Source: Chitinophaga rupis (GTDB lineage Bacteria; Bacteroidota; Bacteroidia; Chitinophagales; Chitinophagaceae). From it: 64,000 bases of DNA. The notes under the pieces are model-generated. The model had not been told where the DNA came from, searched no databases, and saw only the letters and a program-made list of their open reading frames with translations. Where the stretch lies: NCBI RefSeq assembly GCF_900109685.1, contig NZ_FOBB01000010.1, positions 248,001 to 312,000 on the forward strand, written 5' to 3'. This document shows positions 54,220 to 62,649 of the stretch, piece by piece (within the stretch, counting starts at the first letter, position 1; every line of letters begins with the position of its first letter). A program made the translations under genes and the position numbers.

Positions 54220-54334
54220 AAATAAGAAACTGCTTTGAAAATTTGGTAAAACTAAGATTGTTTTGCCCATTTCCATAAAAAATCCCGGAACACTGCCCGG
54301 GATTTAATTATATTTTAAGATGTGCCACAGCACA

Positions 54335-56092
54335 TTATTTGATCGTCACATCAAAAGGCAGCCTTGCCTGTACCTCACCGTTCATCAGCTGCAGGCGTTT
54401 GATCTGCTGGTAAATAGTATAGTTGGCGCCCAGCTCTTTTTTCACCATGGTTTCGCTGGTTTCACCGCCAAGGCTTTTCAGCAGCCTTTCCAGCGGCTGC
54501 TTTACTTCCGGGTACTCACGCAGGCGGTAAGAGGATATTTTGGCCATCTTTGCAGCGCTGGCGATGGCATCATTAATACCACCCAGCCGGTCTACCAGTC
54601 CTAACGACTTCGCCTGTACGCCGCTCCATACACGCCCCTGTGCAATGCTGTCCACCACGGACTGGCTAAGCTTACGGCCCGTTACCACGCGCGATTTAAA
54701 GGTAGCATAAATACTGTCTACCCCTTTTTGCACAAACTTCCTTTCTATATCCGTCATGGGGCGGGTAGCGCTGCCCAGGTCAGCATACTGACCGGTTTTC
54801 ACACCATCAAACGTAACGCCCAGCTTATTCTTAAAGAAGCTTTGCAGGTTCATCATCACCCCAAACACGCCAATAGAGCCTGTTAAGGTATTGGGTTCTG
54901 CAAAAATAGAATCTGCCATACAGGAAATATAATACCCGCCGCTGGCAGCATAATCCCCCATTGATACGATCACCGGCTTAGCTTTTTTAGCCAGCACCAG
55001 CTCCCGCCAGATGCTTTCAGAAGCCAGTGCGCTGCCGCCGGGCGAGTTTACACGGAACACAATAGCCTTAATGCTTTTATCCAGCCGCAGCTTGCGGATC
55101 TCCTTTATATATTGTTCGCTGCTGATGGTCACATCGTCGCTTCCATCACCGCCTACAATATTGCCCTGTGCATATAACACCGCAATCTTACTATCGCCGG
55201 AGGTGGATTTATAATCTGCTGCGCTTTCATATTTTGTGAGCGACACAAAATTAATATCCGCATCTTTTTCCAATCCTATCCGGGAACGCAGCGCTTCCAT
55301 TACCTGGTCGTCATATTTCAGTCCATCCACCAGCTTATAGCTAAGCGCATCCTGCGGGTTCTGGATCAGTCCTTCATTGGCATAACGGTGTAAGGTGGCG
55401 GTATCCAGCTTACGGCTTTTACCAATATTGGTGAGGTAGTTGCCATACAGCTGGCCCAGGTAAGCGGCGGTTTGAATGCGGTTGGCTTCTGTCATCTGCG
55501 TTTCACGCAAAGGCTCAGTAGCGCTTTTGAACTTGCCATCGTAGAAGATCTCCGGGTGTATTTCCAGCTTTTCCAAAGTACCTTTCAGGAACATAATGGT
55601 GGAGGAGAAACCGGCAAAATCCAGGCCGCCCTGGGGATGCAGGAACACCTTATCAGCGGCGGATGCCAGGTAGTAAGCCTGCTGGGTCATACCTTCCCCA
55701 TACGCATATACGAATTTGCCCGACTTTTTAAAGTTAAGCAGAGCGCGGCGCAGCTCCTCGCTGGTAGCGAAGCCATTAGGGTTACCGTCTGTTTTCAGGT
55801 AAATGCCTTTAATATTATCATCGTCCGCCGCATGTTCCAGGATCCGTACCACGTCGTATAAACCCGGTACTTCATTGGCCTGGCCCTTTAACAGGGAATT
55901 AAGCGGGTTGGAAAGTTTTTGCTCATTGTAAGGCTGGCTGGTTTCAAGCACCAGTACTGCATTAGGACTGATCACCACCTTTTCAGGCGATATTGCCTTG
56001 CCGATCATGACCATTAATACAATTACGCCGATCACTGCAAATACAATAAATGCCAGGAGGGTCGCTAAGAAGATTTTTAGAAAGCTACGCAT
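54335..56092 (-). CDS. sppA: Signal peptide peptidase SppA, 67K type
   Basis: Membrane serine protease of 585 residues that degrades leftover signal peptides. The N-terminal TM (FLKIFLATLLAFIVFAVIGV) anchors two ClpP-like repeats. The first repeat holds the general-base Lys in EIFYDGKFKSATEPL, and the second the nucleophile Ser in SMGDYAASGGYYISCMADS, with VNSPGGSALASESIWRELV between. This order matches the long E. coli-like SppA. It is divergent from folK across 121 bases. Confidence 0.96.
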   Translation of the reverse strand: MRSFLKIFLATLLAFIVFAVIGVIVLMVMIGKAISPEKVVISPNAVLVLETSQPYNEQKLSNPLNSLLKGQANEVPGLYDVVRILEHAADDDNIKGIYLKTDGNPNGFATSEELRRALLNFKKSGKFVYAYGEGMTQQAYYLASAADKVFLHPQGGLDFAGFSSTIMFLKGTLEKLEIHPEIFYDGKFKSATEPLRETQMTEANRIQTAAYLGQLYGNYLTNIGKSRKLDTATLHRYANEGLIQNPQDALSYKLVDGLKYDDQVMEALRSRIGLEKDADINFVSLTKYESAADYKSTSGDSKIAVLYAQGNIVGGDGSDDVTISSEQYIKEIRKLRLDKSIKAIVFRVNSPGGSALASESIWRELVLAKKAKPVIVSMGDYAASGGYYISCMADSIFAEPNTLTGSIGVFGVMMNLQSFFKNKLGVTFDGVKTGQYADLGSATRPMTDIERKFVQKGVDSIYATFKSRVVTGRKLSQSVVDSIAQGRVWSGVQAKSLGLVDRLGGINDAIASAAKMAKISSYRLREYPEVKQPLERLLKSLGGETSETMVKKELGANYTIYQQIKRLQLMNGEVQARLPFDVTIK

Positions 56093-56166
56093 AAATATTC
56101 GGATCAGTTTTGCCGGGTGATTAGTCTATAGTATGCCCAATTGTTGTAAAGACCAATTCCAACTGT

Positions 56167-56198
56167 TTTTTCAAAAATAAGGAATATGGTTACTTTTG
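56167..56198 (+). promoter_or_regulatory. Bacteroidota-type promoter of folK
   Basis: TTTT (56167-56170), a 20-base spacer and a perfect -7 TACTTTTG (56191-56198). Transcription would begin near 56205, about 9 bases before the ATG. Confidence 0.55.
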
Positions 56199-56213
56199 CG
56201 CCGATAAATATAC

Positions 56214-56699
56214 ATGAATACAGCAATATTACTTATAGGTGGCAATTTGGGAAACCGCCCCGCACTGCTTCAACAGGCCGTGCAGCTCATTGAGCAGCAG
56301 GCCGGTAAGGTGGTAAAATTATCGGGTCTGTATGAAACTGCTCCCTGGGGTAATGTGCAGCAGCCGGACTATCTGAACCAGGCCTTGCAGATCTCCACCC
56401 CGCTGGCCCCCCTGCCCCTGCTGCATACCCTCCTGAATATAGAACGTGAAATAGGCCGCATCCGCCAGCAAAAGTGGGGCGCCCGGGTAATAGATATCGA
56501 CATTATTTTTTATAATGATGCCGTTATTTCCCTGCCGGAGCTGAAAATACCGCATCCCCGCATGCAAAACCGCCAGTTTGTGCTGGTACCGCTGAATGAA
56601 ATACTGCCGGATTGGGTGCACCCTGTTTTCCAGCAAACCGTACATGCCCTGCTGGCCGCCTGCGATGATGAGCTGCCGGTGAAGAAAGTTGGCAGTTAG
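56214..56699 (+). CDS. folK: 2-amino-4-hydroxy-6-hydroxymethyldihydropteridine diphosphokinase
   Basis: Folate-pathway enzyme of 161 residues that transfers pyrophosphate from ATP to hydroxymethyl-dihydropterin. Motifs: AILLIGGNLGNRPALLQQAV, LSGLYETAPWGNVQQPDYLN, IEREIGRIRQQKWGARVID followed by IDIIFYNDAV (metal-binding DID), and IPHPRMQNRQFVLVPLNEI. Complete, of normal size. The stop codon (56697-56699) lies inside the first unit of a heptad array. Confidence 0.96.
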   Translation: MNTAILLIGGNLGNRPALLQQAVQLIEQQAGKVVKLSGLYETAPWGNVQQPDYLNQALQISTPLAPLPLLHTLLNIEREIGRIRQQKWGARVIDIDIIFYNDAVISLPELKIPHPRMQNRQFVLVPLNEILPDWVHPVFQQTVHALLAACDDELPVKKVGS

Positions 56700-56742
56700 C
56701 TTTTAGCTGTTGGCTATTAGCTTTTAGCTTTTAGCTTTTAGC
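56694..56742. repeat. TTTTAGC heptad array (left arm)
   Basis: Seven 7-base units of type NNTTRGC, four of them exactly TTTTAGC (56701-56707, 56722-56728, 56729-56735, 56736-56742). The array begins at the folK stop codon. It is the reverse complement of the array at 56881-56918, which starts 139 bases later, so the two form an inverted pair. Confidence 0.85.
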
Positions 56743-56880
56743 AGTCCGGGAGCCAATACTGCAGCTAAAGCAAGCTTTAATTCAATTGAACTATAATAAA
56801 TTGAACCTTAATAAAATTAATTGGCAATAACATCAGCAATAAGGCACGGCTATTCATTGATCTACAGATCACTGACGGCC

Positions 56881-56918
56881 AACTGCTAAAAGCTAAAAGC
56901 CAACAGCTAACCGCTAAA
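56881..56918. repeat. AAAAGCT heptad array (right arm) up to a start codon
   Basis: Five units of type AANNGCY in phase (AACTGCT, AAAAGCT, AAAAGCC, AACAGCT, AACCGCT) and then AAA of the unit that contains the ATG at 56919. It is an inverted copy of the array at 56694-56742. The enclosed 138 bases are AT-rich and hold no gene. Confidence 0.85.
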
Positions 56919-57542
56919 ATGAACTACCGCTTTATAACCATAGAAGGCAACATTGGCGCCGGCAAAACCACGCTGGCCCATATGCTGGCGCAACACTTTA
57001 ACGCAAAACTGATCCTGGAAGAATTTGCAGACAATCCCTTTTTGCCTAAATTCTATGAAAAGCCGCAGCAATATGCCTTTCCCCTGGAGCTGTTCTTTAT
57101 GGCAGAACGCTATAAACAGCTGAAAGATATGCTGCAAACACAGGACCTGTTCAGCAACCTGGTAATATCCGACTACCTGTTTGTAAAAAGCCTGCTGTTT
57201 GCCAAGATCAACCTGCTGGAAGAAGAATATAATTTGTATCAGAAACTTTTTGATATTATTAACCCACAGCTGGTACAGCCGGATCTGCTCATTTTCCTCA
57301 ATGCCCCTGTTACCCAATTGCAGGCAAATATTAAAAAACGTAACCGCTCCTACGAGCAGCAGATAGAAGACGATTACCTGTTAAGAGTACACAACATGTA
57401 CACCCAATACCTGAAACAGCACCCGGTACGCACCCTGATGATCGATACCACTAAAATTGATTTTCTCGCTAATCCCGCCGATTTTCAACGGATCCTGGAT
57501 GCGTTGGAGAAGGAGTACGAAGTGGGGATAAACTATTTATAG
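56919..57542 (+). CDS. Deoxynucleoside kinase (deoxyadenosine/deoxyguanosine type)
   Basis: Salvage kinase of 207 residues. The P-loop is FITIEGNIGAGKTTLAHML; DLFSNLVISDYLFVKSLLFA follows with the ERS/D-type motif changed to SDY, then DLLIFLNAPVTQLQANIKKR and a lid RNRSYEQQIEDDYLLRVHN. Members phosphorylate deoxyadenosine or deoxyguanosine. The start codon sits in the last unit of a heptad array, with no ribosome-binding sequence other than the A-run of the array. The stop is followed at once by another heptad array. Confidence 0.93.
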   Translation: MNYRFITIEGNIGAGKTTLAHMLAQHFNAKLILEEFADNPFLPKFYEKPQQYAFPLELFFMAERYKQLKDMLQTQDLFSNLVISDYLFVKSLLFAKINLLEEEYNLYQKLFDIINPQLVQPDLLIFLNAPVTQLQANIKKRNRSYEQQIEDDYLLRVHNMYTQYLKQHPVRTLMIDTTKIDFLANPADFQRILDALEKEYEVGINYL

Positions 57543-57650
57543 ATGCTGAACGCCGAACGCTTAACGCTGATTTTGTTTTGCTTCTTCTTTGAGCGTTGAG
57601 CGTTGAGCGTTGAGTGTTTAGCGTTGCGTTTAGCGTTCAGCATTTAGCGA
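57543..57650. repeat. ACGCTGA / TNAGCGT heptad arrays, inverted pair
   Basis: Left part 57543-57570: four units of type AYGCNNA (ATGCTGA, ACGCCGA, ACGCTTA, ACGCTGA). Right part 57590-57650: eight units of type TNAGCGT, with TGAGCGT three times in a row, interrupted by one 5-base unit at 57625-57629. The two are reverse complements separated by a T-rich 19 bases, so they can form a hairpin. The left part starts at the dNK stop codon. The right part extends into the last codons (AIAKC) of the convergent flavoprotein gene. Confidence 0.87.
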
Positions 57651-58866
57651 TTGCTTGCGCAGCAATATACCCGCTCGTCCAGGCATGCTGAAAATTAAAC
57701 CCACCGGTAATGCCATCCACATCCATCACTTCTCCCGCAAAATATAAGTTGGGCTGCAGCTTACTTTCCATAGTAGCGGGATTGATCTCTGTTAGCTGCA
57801 CACCGCCGCAGGTTACAAATTCCTCCTTAAAAGTAGTTTTCCCCTTTACCGGCAGCTCCATGGCTACCAGGTTTTTCACCAGCAGCTGCTGCGCTTTGGC
57901 CGGCATATCGGCCCAGCGCACAGTTTCGTGTATGCCTGCCTGTTGCAGCAGGAACTGCCATAAACGCTGGGGCAGCTCAAAAGGATTTTTATTATACATT
58001 TTTTGTCCGCCCAGGGAATGGCGCAGGTCCTGCATTTCTTCCCGCAGGCTGTTCTCATGGTAATCCGGCACCCAGTTAACCAGGGCGGTGAAAGTGTATT
58101 GCATTTGCTGCAGCTCCCGGGCACCCCAGGCCGACAAACGCAGTACTGCCGGGCCACTCAGTCCCCAATGGGTGATCAGCAACGGCCCCTGCTCCTGCAA
58201 TTTGGAGCCCGTTACCTTTACCAGTGCCTTGGGTACACTTACGCCCATGAGCGCCGTAATAGGATGGCCCGGCATATTTAAGGTGAACAGGGAAGGCGCC
58301 GGTGCAGCTATGGTGTGGCCGGTAGCTTTAAGCCAGTTAAACTTGTCGGCCTGCGCATACCCGCCGGCAGCTATACACAGGTAATCCGCATCCAGCGCAG
58401 GGCTGTGCTGCAATTGTACCTGCCAGCGGCCATTTGCAGTGCGTTGCAGGGCCGTTACCTCCTGCTGCATCAATATGCTTATTTTATACAGGTCTGCCTC
58501 CCGCAGTAAACAGTCAATAATGGTTTGGGAGCTGTCTGTAACCGGGAACATACGGCCATCAGCCTCTGTTTTAAGCTCCACGCCCCTTTCTGCGAACCAG
58601 TTAATAGTGTCCGGCACAAAAAAATGACCAAAGGCTTTTTTTACAAAGTGCTGTCCCCGCGGGTAGCGCTGCGCCATATAACCAATATCCGGGGCAGCAT
58701 GCGTAACATTACAACGCCCGCCGCCAGATACCTTTACCTTGGATAACAGCTTACCCGTTTTTTCCAGCAGCAGCACTTCCAGCTGCGGGCACAACCTGGC
58801 CGCATTCACCGCGCAAAAGAAACCCGCTGCGCCGCCGCCGATAACGATTAGTCGTTTATTCATCAC
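57637..58866 (-). CDS. BaiN/YhiN-like FAD-dependent oxidoreductase
   Basis: Flavoprotein of 409 residues. N-terminal dinucleotide fold RLIVIGGGAAGFFCAVNAAR followed by EVLLLEKTGKLLSKVKVSGG and GRCNVTHAAP, the signature of the HI0933/YhiN group. Later conserved parts are LCIAAGGYAQADKFNWLKAT, TCGGVQLTEINPATMESKL and LYFAGEVMDVDGITGGFNFQ. The physiological substrate of this group is unsettled. The C-terminal codons are drawn from a heptad repeat. A gene for a small membrane protein ends 7 bases before its start on the same strand. Confidence 0.94.
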   Translation of the reverse strand: MMNKRLIVIGGGAAGFFCAVNAARLCPQLEVLLLEKTGKLLSKVKVSGGGRCNVTHAAPDIGYMAQRYPRGQHFVKKAFGHFFVPDTINWFAERGVELKTEADGRMFPVTDSSQTIIDCLLREADLYKISILMQQEVTALQRTANGRWQVQLQHSPALDADYLCIAAGGYAQADKFNWLKATGHTIAAPAPSLFTLNMPGHPITALMGVSVPKALVKVTGSKLQEQGPLLITHWGLSGPAVLRLSAWGARELQQMQYTFTALVNWVPDYHENSLREEMQDLRHSLGGQKMYNKNPFELPQRLWQFLLQQAGIHETVRWADMPAKAQQLLVKNLVAMELPVKGKTTFKEEFVTCGGVQLTEINPATMESKLQPNLYFAGEVMDVDGITGGFNFQHAWTSGYIAAQAIAKC

Positions 58867-58873
58867 AATTCAA

Positions 58874-59290
58874 TTAACACCTGGGTATTTGTTTCCAGGA
58901 CTTAAACATGCTATCTGCTTTTTTTAAACAATCCTGCACCGTTTCCCACTCCACTACTTCATAGATATCCGGATCTTCCGGTACGATCCGGATAAAGATC
59001 CTTTGACCCAGGTAATATCTTCTACGATCTACGCTACTTTTTAATTTGAGCAGCTTTCCATTCAAATAACAGGTGGCTTCTATTGTAATACCGCTTTTGC
59101 GGGTATGTACGTCGCTGACAGATGCAATCAGGTATACGCCGTCTTTAGCAAGCCACTTGTCATGTTTATGTCTCTGTATAAGTGACACAACAACAAATAT
59201 CCCCAAAAAGGGTAAGGTAAGGATCATGAACTTAGCGCTTGCCGAAAGACCTTTAAAGCTCCTGTAATTTATTTTTCTTATAAAATTCAT
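58874..59290 (-). CDS. Small membrane protein with beta domain, uncharacterised
   Basis: Protein of 138 residues. One TM helix (FMILTLPFLGIFVVVSLI, about 21-38) is followed by a basic linker (QRHKHDKWLAKDG) and a beta-rich domain (VYLIASVSDVHTRKSGITIE; YLGQRIFIRIVPEDPDIYEV). No known domain was recognised. The gene ends 7 bases before the flavoprotein gene on the same strand, so they may be co-transcribed. Confidence 0.72.
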   Translation of the reverse strand: MNFIRKINYRSFKGLSASAKFMILTLPFLGIFVVVSLIQRHKHDKWLAKDGVYLIASVSDVHTRKSGITIEATCYLNGKLLKLKSSVDRRRYYLGQRIFIRIVPEDPDIYEVVEWETVQDCLKKADSMFKSWKQIPRC

Positions 59291-59496
59291 ATAGTCTTTT
59301 TCCTGCCATTAACAATGCTACAGGCATGACCTTCACGTTTTACCAATGAACGGCAGATATCTTAAATTTTTCTTAAAATCCCCCTCTCTCCTCCACTTTC
59401 TCCGCCTGCAATAATAAGTAAACCGCCGTTATTCTTATATTGTATAAATTGTGCCGCATATTTTTGGTTATTATTCGTGTTCTAAAAAGATATTTC

Positions 59497-61956
59497 ATGC
59501 AAAAATTACGCGCCCTTATGCAGCCGTTACGTACACGCTGGTGGATCCCCGCCTGCGGTGTGGTAATGCTGGTTAGCGCTTTTTCTTTTTTTCCGGCCGA
59601 TGACTGGAGCGCCCGTATAGTGCAGGCCCTGGACGATTTTGCCAGCCGTTACCCGCAGCAGAAAGTGTACCTGCACATGGATAAAGATTATTATGCAGCC
59701 GGGGAAACCATCTGGTTCAAGGCCTACATCACCTTACAGGGCCTACCGGATACCCGGGCTACCAACCTGTATGTGGAGCTGGTAGACCAGAACGGTGCCA
59801 TTGTGCAAAAACGCTTATTTGCAGCCGGCAATGCCGGCGCCGCCGGTAACCTGGACCTGCCGGAAACACAAAAACCAGGTATGTACCAGGTACGGGCTTA
59901 CACCGCCTGGATGCTGAACTTTGATCATGCCCTGCTTTTTTCCCGCAACATAGAAGTGTTTGACCCCCAGAAGCGGAACAACCCGCCACCCCGCGACAGT
60001 ACTGCTGTTACGGCTTTTGCCGTACAGTTCTTCCCGGAAGGGGGCGATATGATCATTAACCAGAACAACACCATTGCCTTTAAAGCCATTGACCAGAATG
60101 GTTATCCCATAGCCGTTGCCGGTAGTGTGCAGAACAGCAAGGGCGCTAAAGTGGCCACGCTGCAAACCATACATGATGGTATGGGCCAGTTTGACCTGCA
60201 ACCTGCCAGCGGCAACGAAAAATATAAAGCCGTGGTAAAAGCCGCCAATGGCCAGGAAAAAACCTTTGACCTGCCCGCCGTGAAAACCACCGGCGCCGGT
60301 TTAAAGGTGTACAACCGCGGCGCACGCGTATTTTACCAGGCCATGATAGCAAACCTGGCCGATACTGCGTATGATGAGCTGCTGCTCATAGGACAGATCA
60401 ACGACCAGCTGGTATATAAAGCACCGCTGAAAGTATCTGACGGCCGTATCAGCGGCTTTGTACCCACACAGCAAATGCCCACCGGCATTATGCAGCTAAC
60501 GCTGTTTGGCAAGGGCGGACAGCCCTTATCAGAACGCCTGGTGTTCCTTCGCCAGAACGATCTGCTGCCCCTGCAGCTGGAACAGCCTGCCTTTAACAGC
60601 GAAGAACGTGCGCCTAACAGCGTAACCCTGAAGGTGCCGGATTCACTGGAAAGCATTTTGTCGGTAGCCATCACAGATGCCGACCTGGTAGTAAAGAACA
60701 ATGATGAGAACAACATTGTGTCCAACCTGCTGCTTACCTCAGACCTGAAAGGTTACATTCATAACCCCGCCTGGTACTTACAGGATACCGCTAAAGCCCG
60801 CCTGCAGGCGCTTGACCTGTTAATGCTCACCAACGGCTGGCGGCGTTTCAGCTGGGAAAAGATCCTGAACAAACAATACCCGGATACCCGTTATCCCTAC
60901 GAACAGGGCATCCTGCTGAAAGGCACGGCCTTTACCAACAACGGCCGCTACCAGCTGATGAACGGGAAAGTGGATTTCATCATCAAACAGATCACGGATA
61001 GCTCTACCTCCATTGTATCTGCTCCCACTAACGGTATGGGTGAGTTCAACCTGCCCGGTCTGGCTTTCCTGGATACGGCACTGGTATATTACAAGGGTAA
61101 TGACCAGCAGCAGCGCTGGAAAGATGTAACGGTAAAATTCAACACGCATTTCTTCGAGAATAGTGTGCCGGTTACAGATCCTTTCCCCCTGCGGCTACCC
61201 CCGGCTATTGATTACAATACGCTGAAGAATTACCTCGCTACCGCTTATGATGGCAACCGGGTGAACCGCTCCATTAACAGCCGCGCTATTTTGCTGAAGG
61301 AAGTAAATATCCGCGAGCGCAGGGTTACCAAAGAGGAAACCATGGATAAAAAGTATGCCTCCGGTATGTTTGCCGGTGGCGATGGTTATACGTTTGATAT
61401 GACCAAAGAGACGAGCAGCTACATGAATATTTTCCAGTACCTGCAGTCCAGGGTAGCCGGCTTGCAGATCACCGGTAACCTGAGCGATCCCAGCCTTAGC
61501 TGGCGCGGTGGCCGCCCCTCCCTGTACCTGAACGAAATGCCTATAGACGCCAGCATGATCAGCAGCATACCGGTTACGGACATAGCCATGGTAAAAGTAT
61601 TCCGTCCGCCGTTTATGGGCGGTTTTGGCGGTGGCGCTAACGGAGCCATTGCAGTGTACACCAAAAAAGGCGGTGAGGGTAACGACAATACCGTGAAGGG
61701 TTTTGAGCTGTACCGCAAGCCCGGTTATGCAGTAGTAAAACAATTTTATTCACCGGACTATAATGTACATAAAGACGTGCATTCCCTGGCGGATAAACGT
61801 CTTACACTGTACTGGAACCCGGATCTGCCGATAGATACCACTACCCATACCGCCACCATCAAGTTCTTCAACAACGACTTCTCCAAACATTTTCGTGTAG
61901 TGGTAGAAGGTATAGGTGCAGATGGTACGGTAGGAAGAGTGGAGCAGGTTTATTAA
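59497..61956 (+). CDS. Macroglobulin-like protein with an isolated TonB plug domain
   Basis: Exported protein of 819 residues from the ATG at 59497; 19 in-frame codons upstream are less plausible. Signal segment WWIPACGVVMLVSAFSFFPA. An MG2-like alpha-2-macroglobulin domain follows (YPQQKVYLHMDKDYYAAGET; WFKAYITLQGLPDTRATNLY; GMYQVRAYTAWMLNF), further beta domains, and near 640-720 a TonB-receptor plug (MNIFQYLQSRVAGLQITGNL; RPSLYLNEMPIDASMISSIP; GANGAIAVYTKKGGEG). There is no beta-barrel, so it cannot be a transporter. It resembles a Bacteroidota surface/periplasmic family of unknown role. A heptad array follows the stop. Confidence 0.88.
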   Translation: MQKLRALMQPLRTRWWIPACGVVMLVSAFSFFPADDWSARIVQALDDFASRYPQQKVYLHMDKDYYAAGETIWFKAYITLQGLPDTRATNLYVELVDQNGAIVQKRLFAAGNAGAAGNLDLPETQKPGMYQVRAYTAWMLNFDHALLFSRNIEVFDPQKRNNPPPRDSTAVTAFAVQFFPEGGDMIINQNNTIAFKAIDQNGYPIAVAGSVQNSKGAKVATLQTIHDGMGQFDLQPASGNEKYKAVVKAANGQEKTFDLPAVKTTGAGLKVYNRGARVFYQAMIANLADTAYDELLLIGQINDQLVYKAPLKVSDGRISGFVPTQQMPTGIMQLTLFGKGGQPLSERLVFLRQNDLLPLQLEQPAFNSEERAPNSVTLKVPDSLESILSVAITDADLVVKNNDENNIVSNLLLTSDLKGYIHNPAWYLQDTAKARLQALDLLMLTNGWRRFSWEKILNKQYPDTRYPYEQGILLKGTAFTNNGRYQLMNGKVDFIIKQITDSSTSIVSAPTNGMGEFNLPGLAFLDTALVYYKGNDQQQRWKDVTVKFNTHFFENSVPVTDPFPLRLPPAIDYNTLKNYLATAYDGNRVNRSINSRAILLKEVNIRERRVTKEETMDKKYASGMFAGGDGYTFDMTKETSSYMNIFQYLQSRVAGLQITGNLSDPSLSWRGGRPSLYLNEMPIDASMISSIPVTDIAMVKVFRPPFMGGFGGGANGAIAVYTKKGGEGNDNTVKGFELYRKPGYAVVKQFYSPDYNVHKDVHSLADKRLTLYWNPDLPIDTTTHTATIKFFNNDFSKHFRVVVEGIGADGTVGRVEQVY

Positions 61957-61960
61957 TTTA

Positions 61961-61988
61961 GTCCATGGCCGATGGTCCATAGCCCATA
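61961..61988. repeat. GTCCATG heptad array (left arm)
   Basis: Four 7-base units of type GYCCATR/GCCGATG (61961-61967, 61968-61974, 61975-61981, 61982-61988), starting 4 bases after the macroglobulin-like gene. Reverse-complement partner of the array at 62063-62090. Confidence 0.75.
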
Positions 61989-62062
61989 GCCTTTTGCGTA
62001 ATGGAGGTATTAAAAGTCTAGGCAGGTAATGCTTTAATCGAAATACAATTCACTGCGAAGCA

Positions 62063-62090
62063 GGCTATGGACCATCGACTATGGACCATG
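62063..62090. repeat. GACCATG heptad array (right arm)
   Basis: Four 7-base units GGCTATG, GACCATC, GACTATG, GACCATG in phase (62063-62069 to 62084-62090). It is the reverse complement of the array at 61961-61988. The units contain in-frame ATGs, which create apparent upstream starts for the nucleotidase gene. Confidence 0.78.
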
Positions 62091-62111
62091 GACTCAATAA
62101 AAACTAGCAGA

Positions 62112-62645
62112 ATGGACTACATCCCCTCTATTGCAATTGACATGGATGAAACTATTGCAGATCCTATTACAAAAGCGCGGGAATGGTATTACCGGGATTA
62201 TGGCAGGGTATTTTCCGAAGAAGAACTGCACGGCAAAACCCTCTCTGAAGCCCTGCCCGTAGATCATGCAGGAAAAATACTGGAATACCTGAACACACCC
62301 GGCTTCTTCCGCGACCTGGCCATTTTCCCCAATGCACAGCGGGTTATAGAAGAATTAAATAAAAAATACCGGGTATACATTGTATCAGCCGCCATGGAGT
62401 TCCCCAACTCCCTGAAAGATAAATACGACTGGCTGATGGAGAATTTCCCCTTTCTTACCTGGCGGCAGTTCTGCCTTTGCGGCGATAAAAGCCTGGTACA
62501 AACGGATATGATGATCGATGATCTCATCCGCAACTTCAAATATTTTAAAGGCAAGCCTTATTTATTCACCGGCCACCACAATGTACATATACAAGGGTAT
62601 GAACGTATATTGAACTGGGAAGATGCGGCCGCGAAACTATTATAA
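62112..62645 (+). CDS. 5'(3')-deoxyribonucleotidase (NT5C type)
   Basis: HAD-superfamily phosphatase of 177 residues from the ATG at 62112. The nucleophile motif is SIAIDMDETIADPITKAREW (DMDET), motif II is the Ser of VYIVSAAMEFPNSLKDKYDW, and motif III is DKSLVQTDMMIDDLIRNFKY. The size and the FLTWRQFCLCGDKSL stretch fit the NT5C family, which dephosphorylates deoxyribonucleotides. ATGs upstream at 62067 and 62088 lie in the heptad array and give an unlikely N-terminus. The lipase gene follows after 4 bases. Confidence 0.9.
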   Translation: MDYIPSIAIDMDETIADPITKAREWYYRDYGRVFSEEELHGKTLSEALPVDHAGKILEYLNTPGFFRDLAIFPNAQRVIEELNKKYRVYIVSAAMEFPNSLKDKYDWLMENFPFLTWRQFCLCGDKSLVQTDMMIDDLIRNFKYFKGKPYLFTGHHNVHIQGYERILNWEDAAAKLL

Positions 62646-62649
62646 GCAT

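Noticed and set aside
56694..56918. CRISPR-like array
   Set aside because: Units are 7 bases without spacers, so it does not fit a CRISPR array; no cas gene is present.
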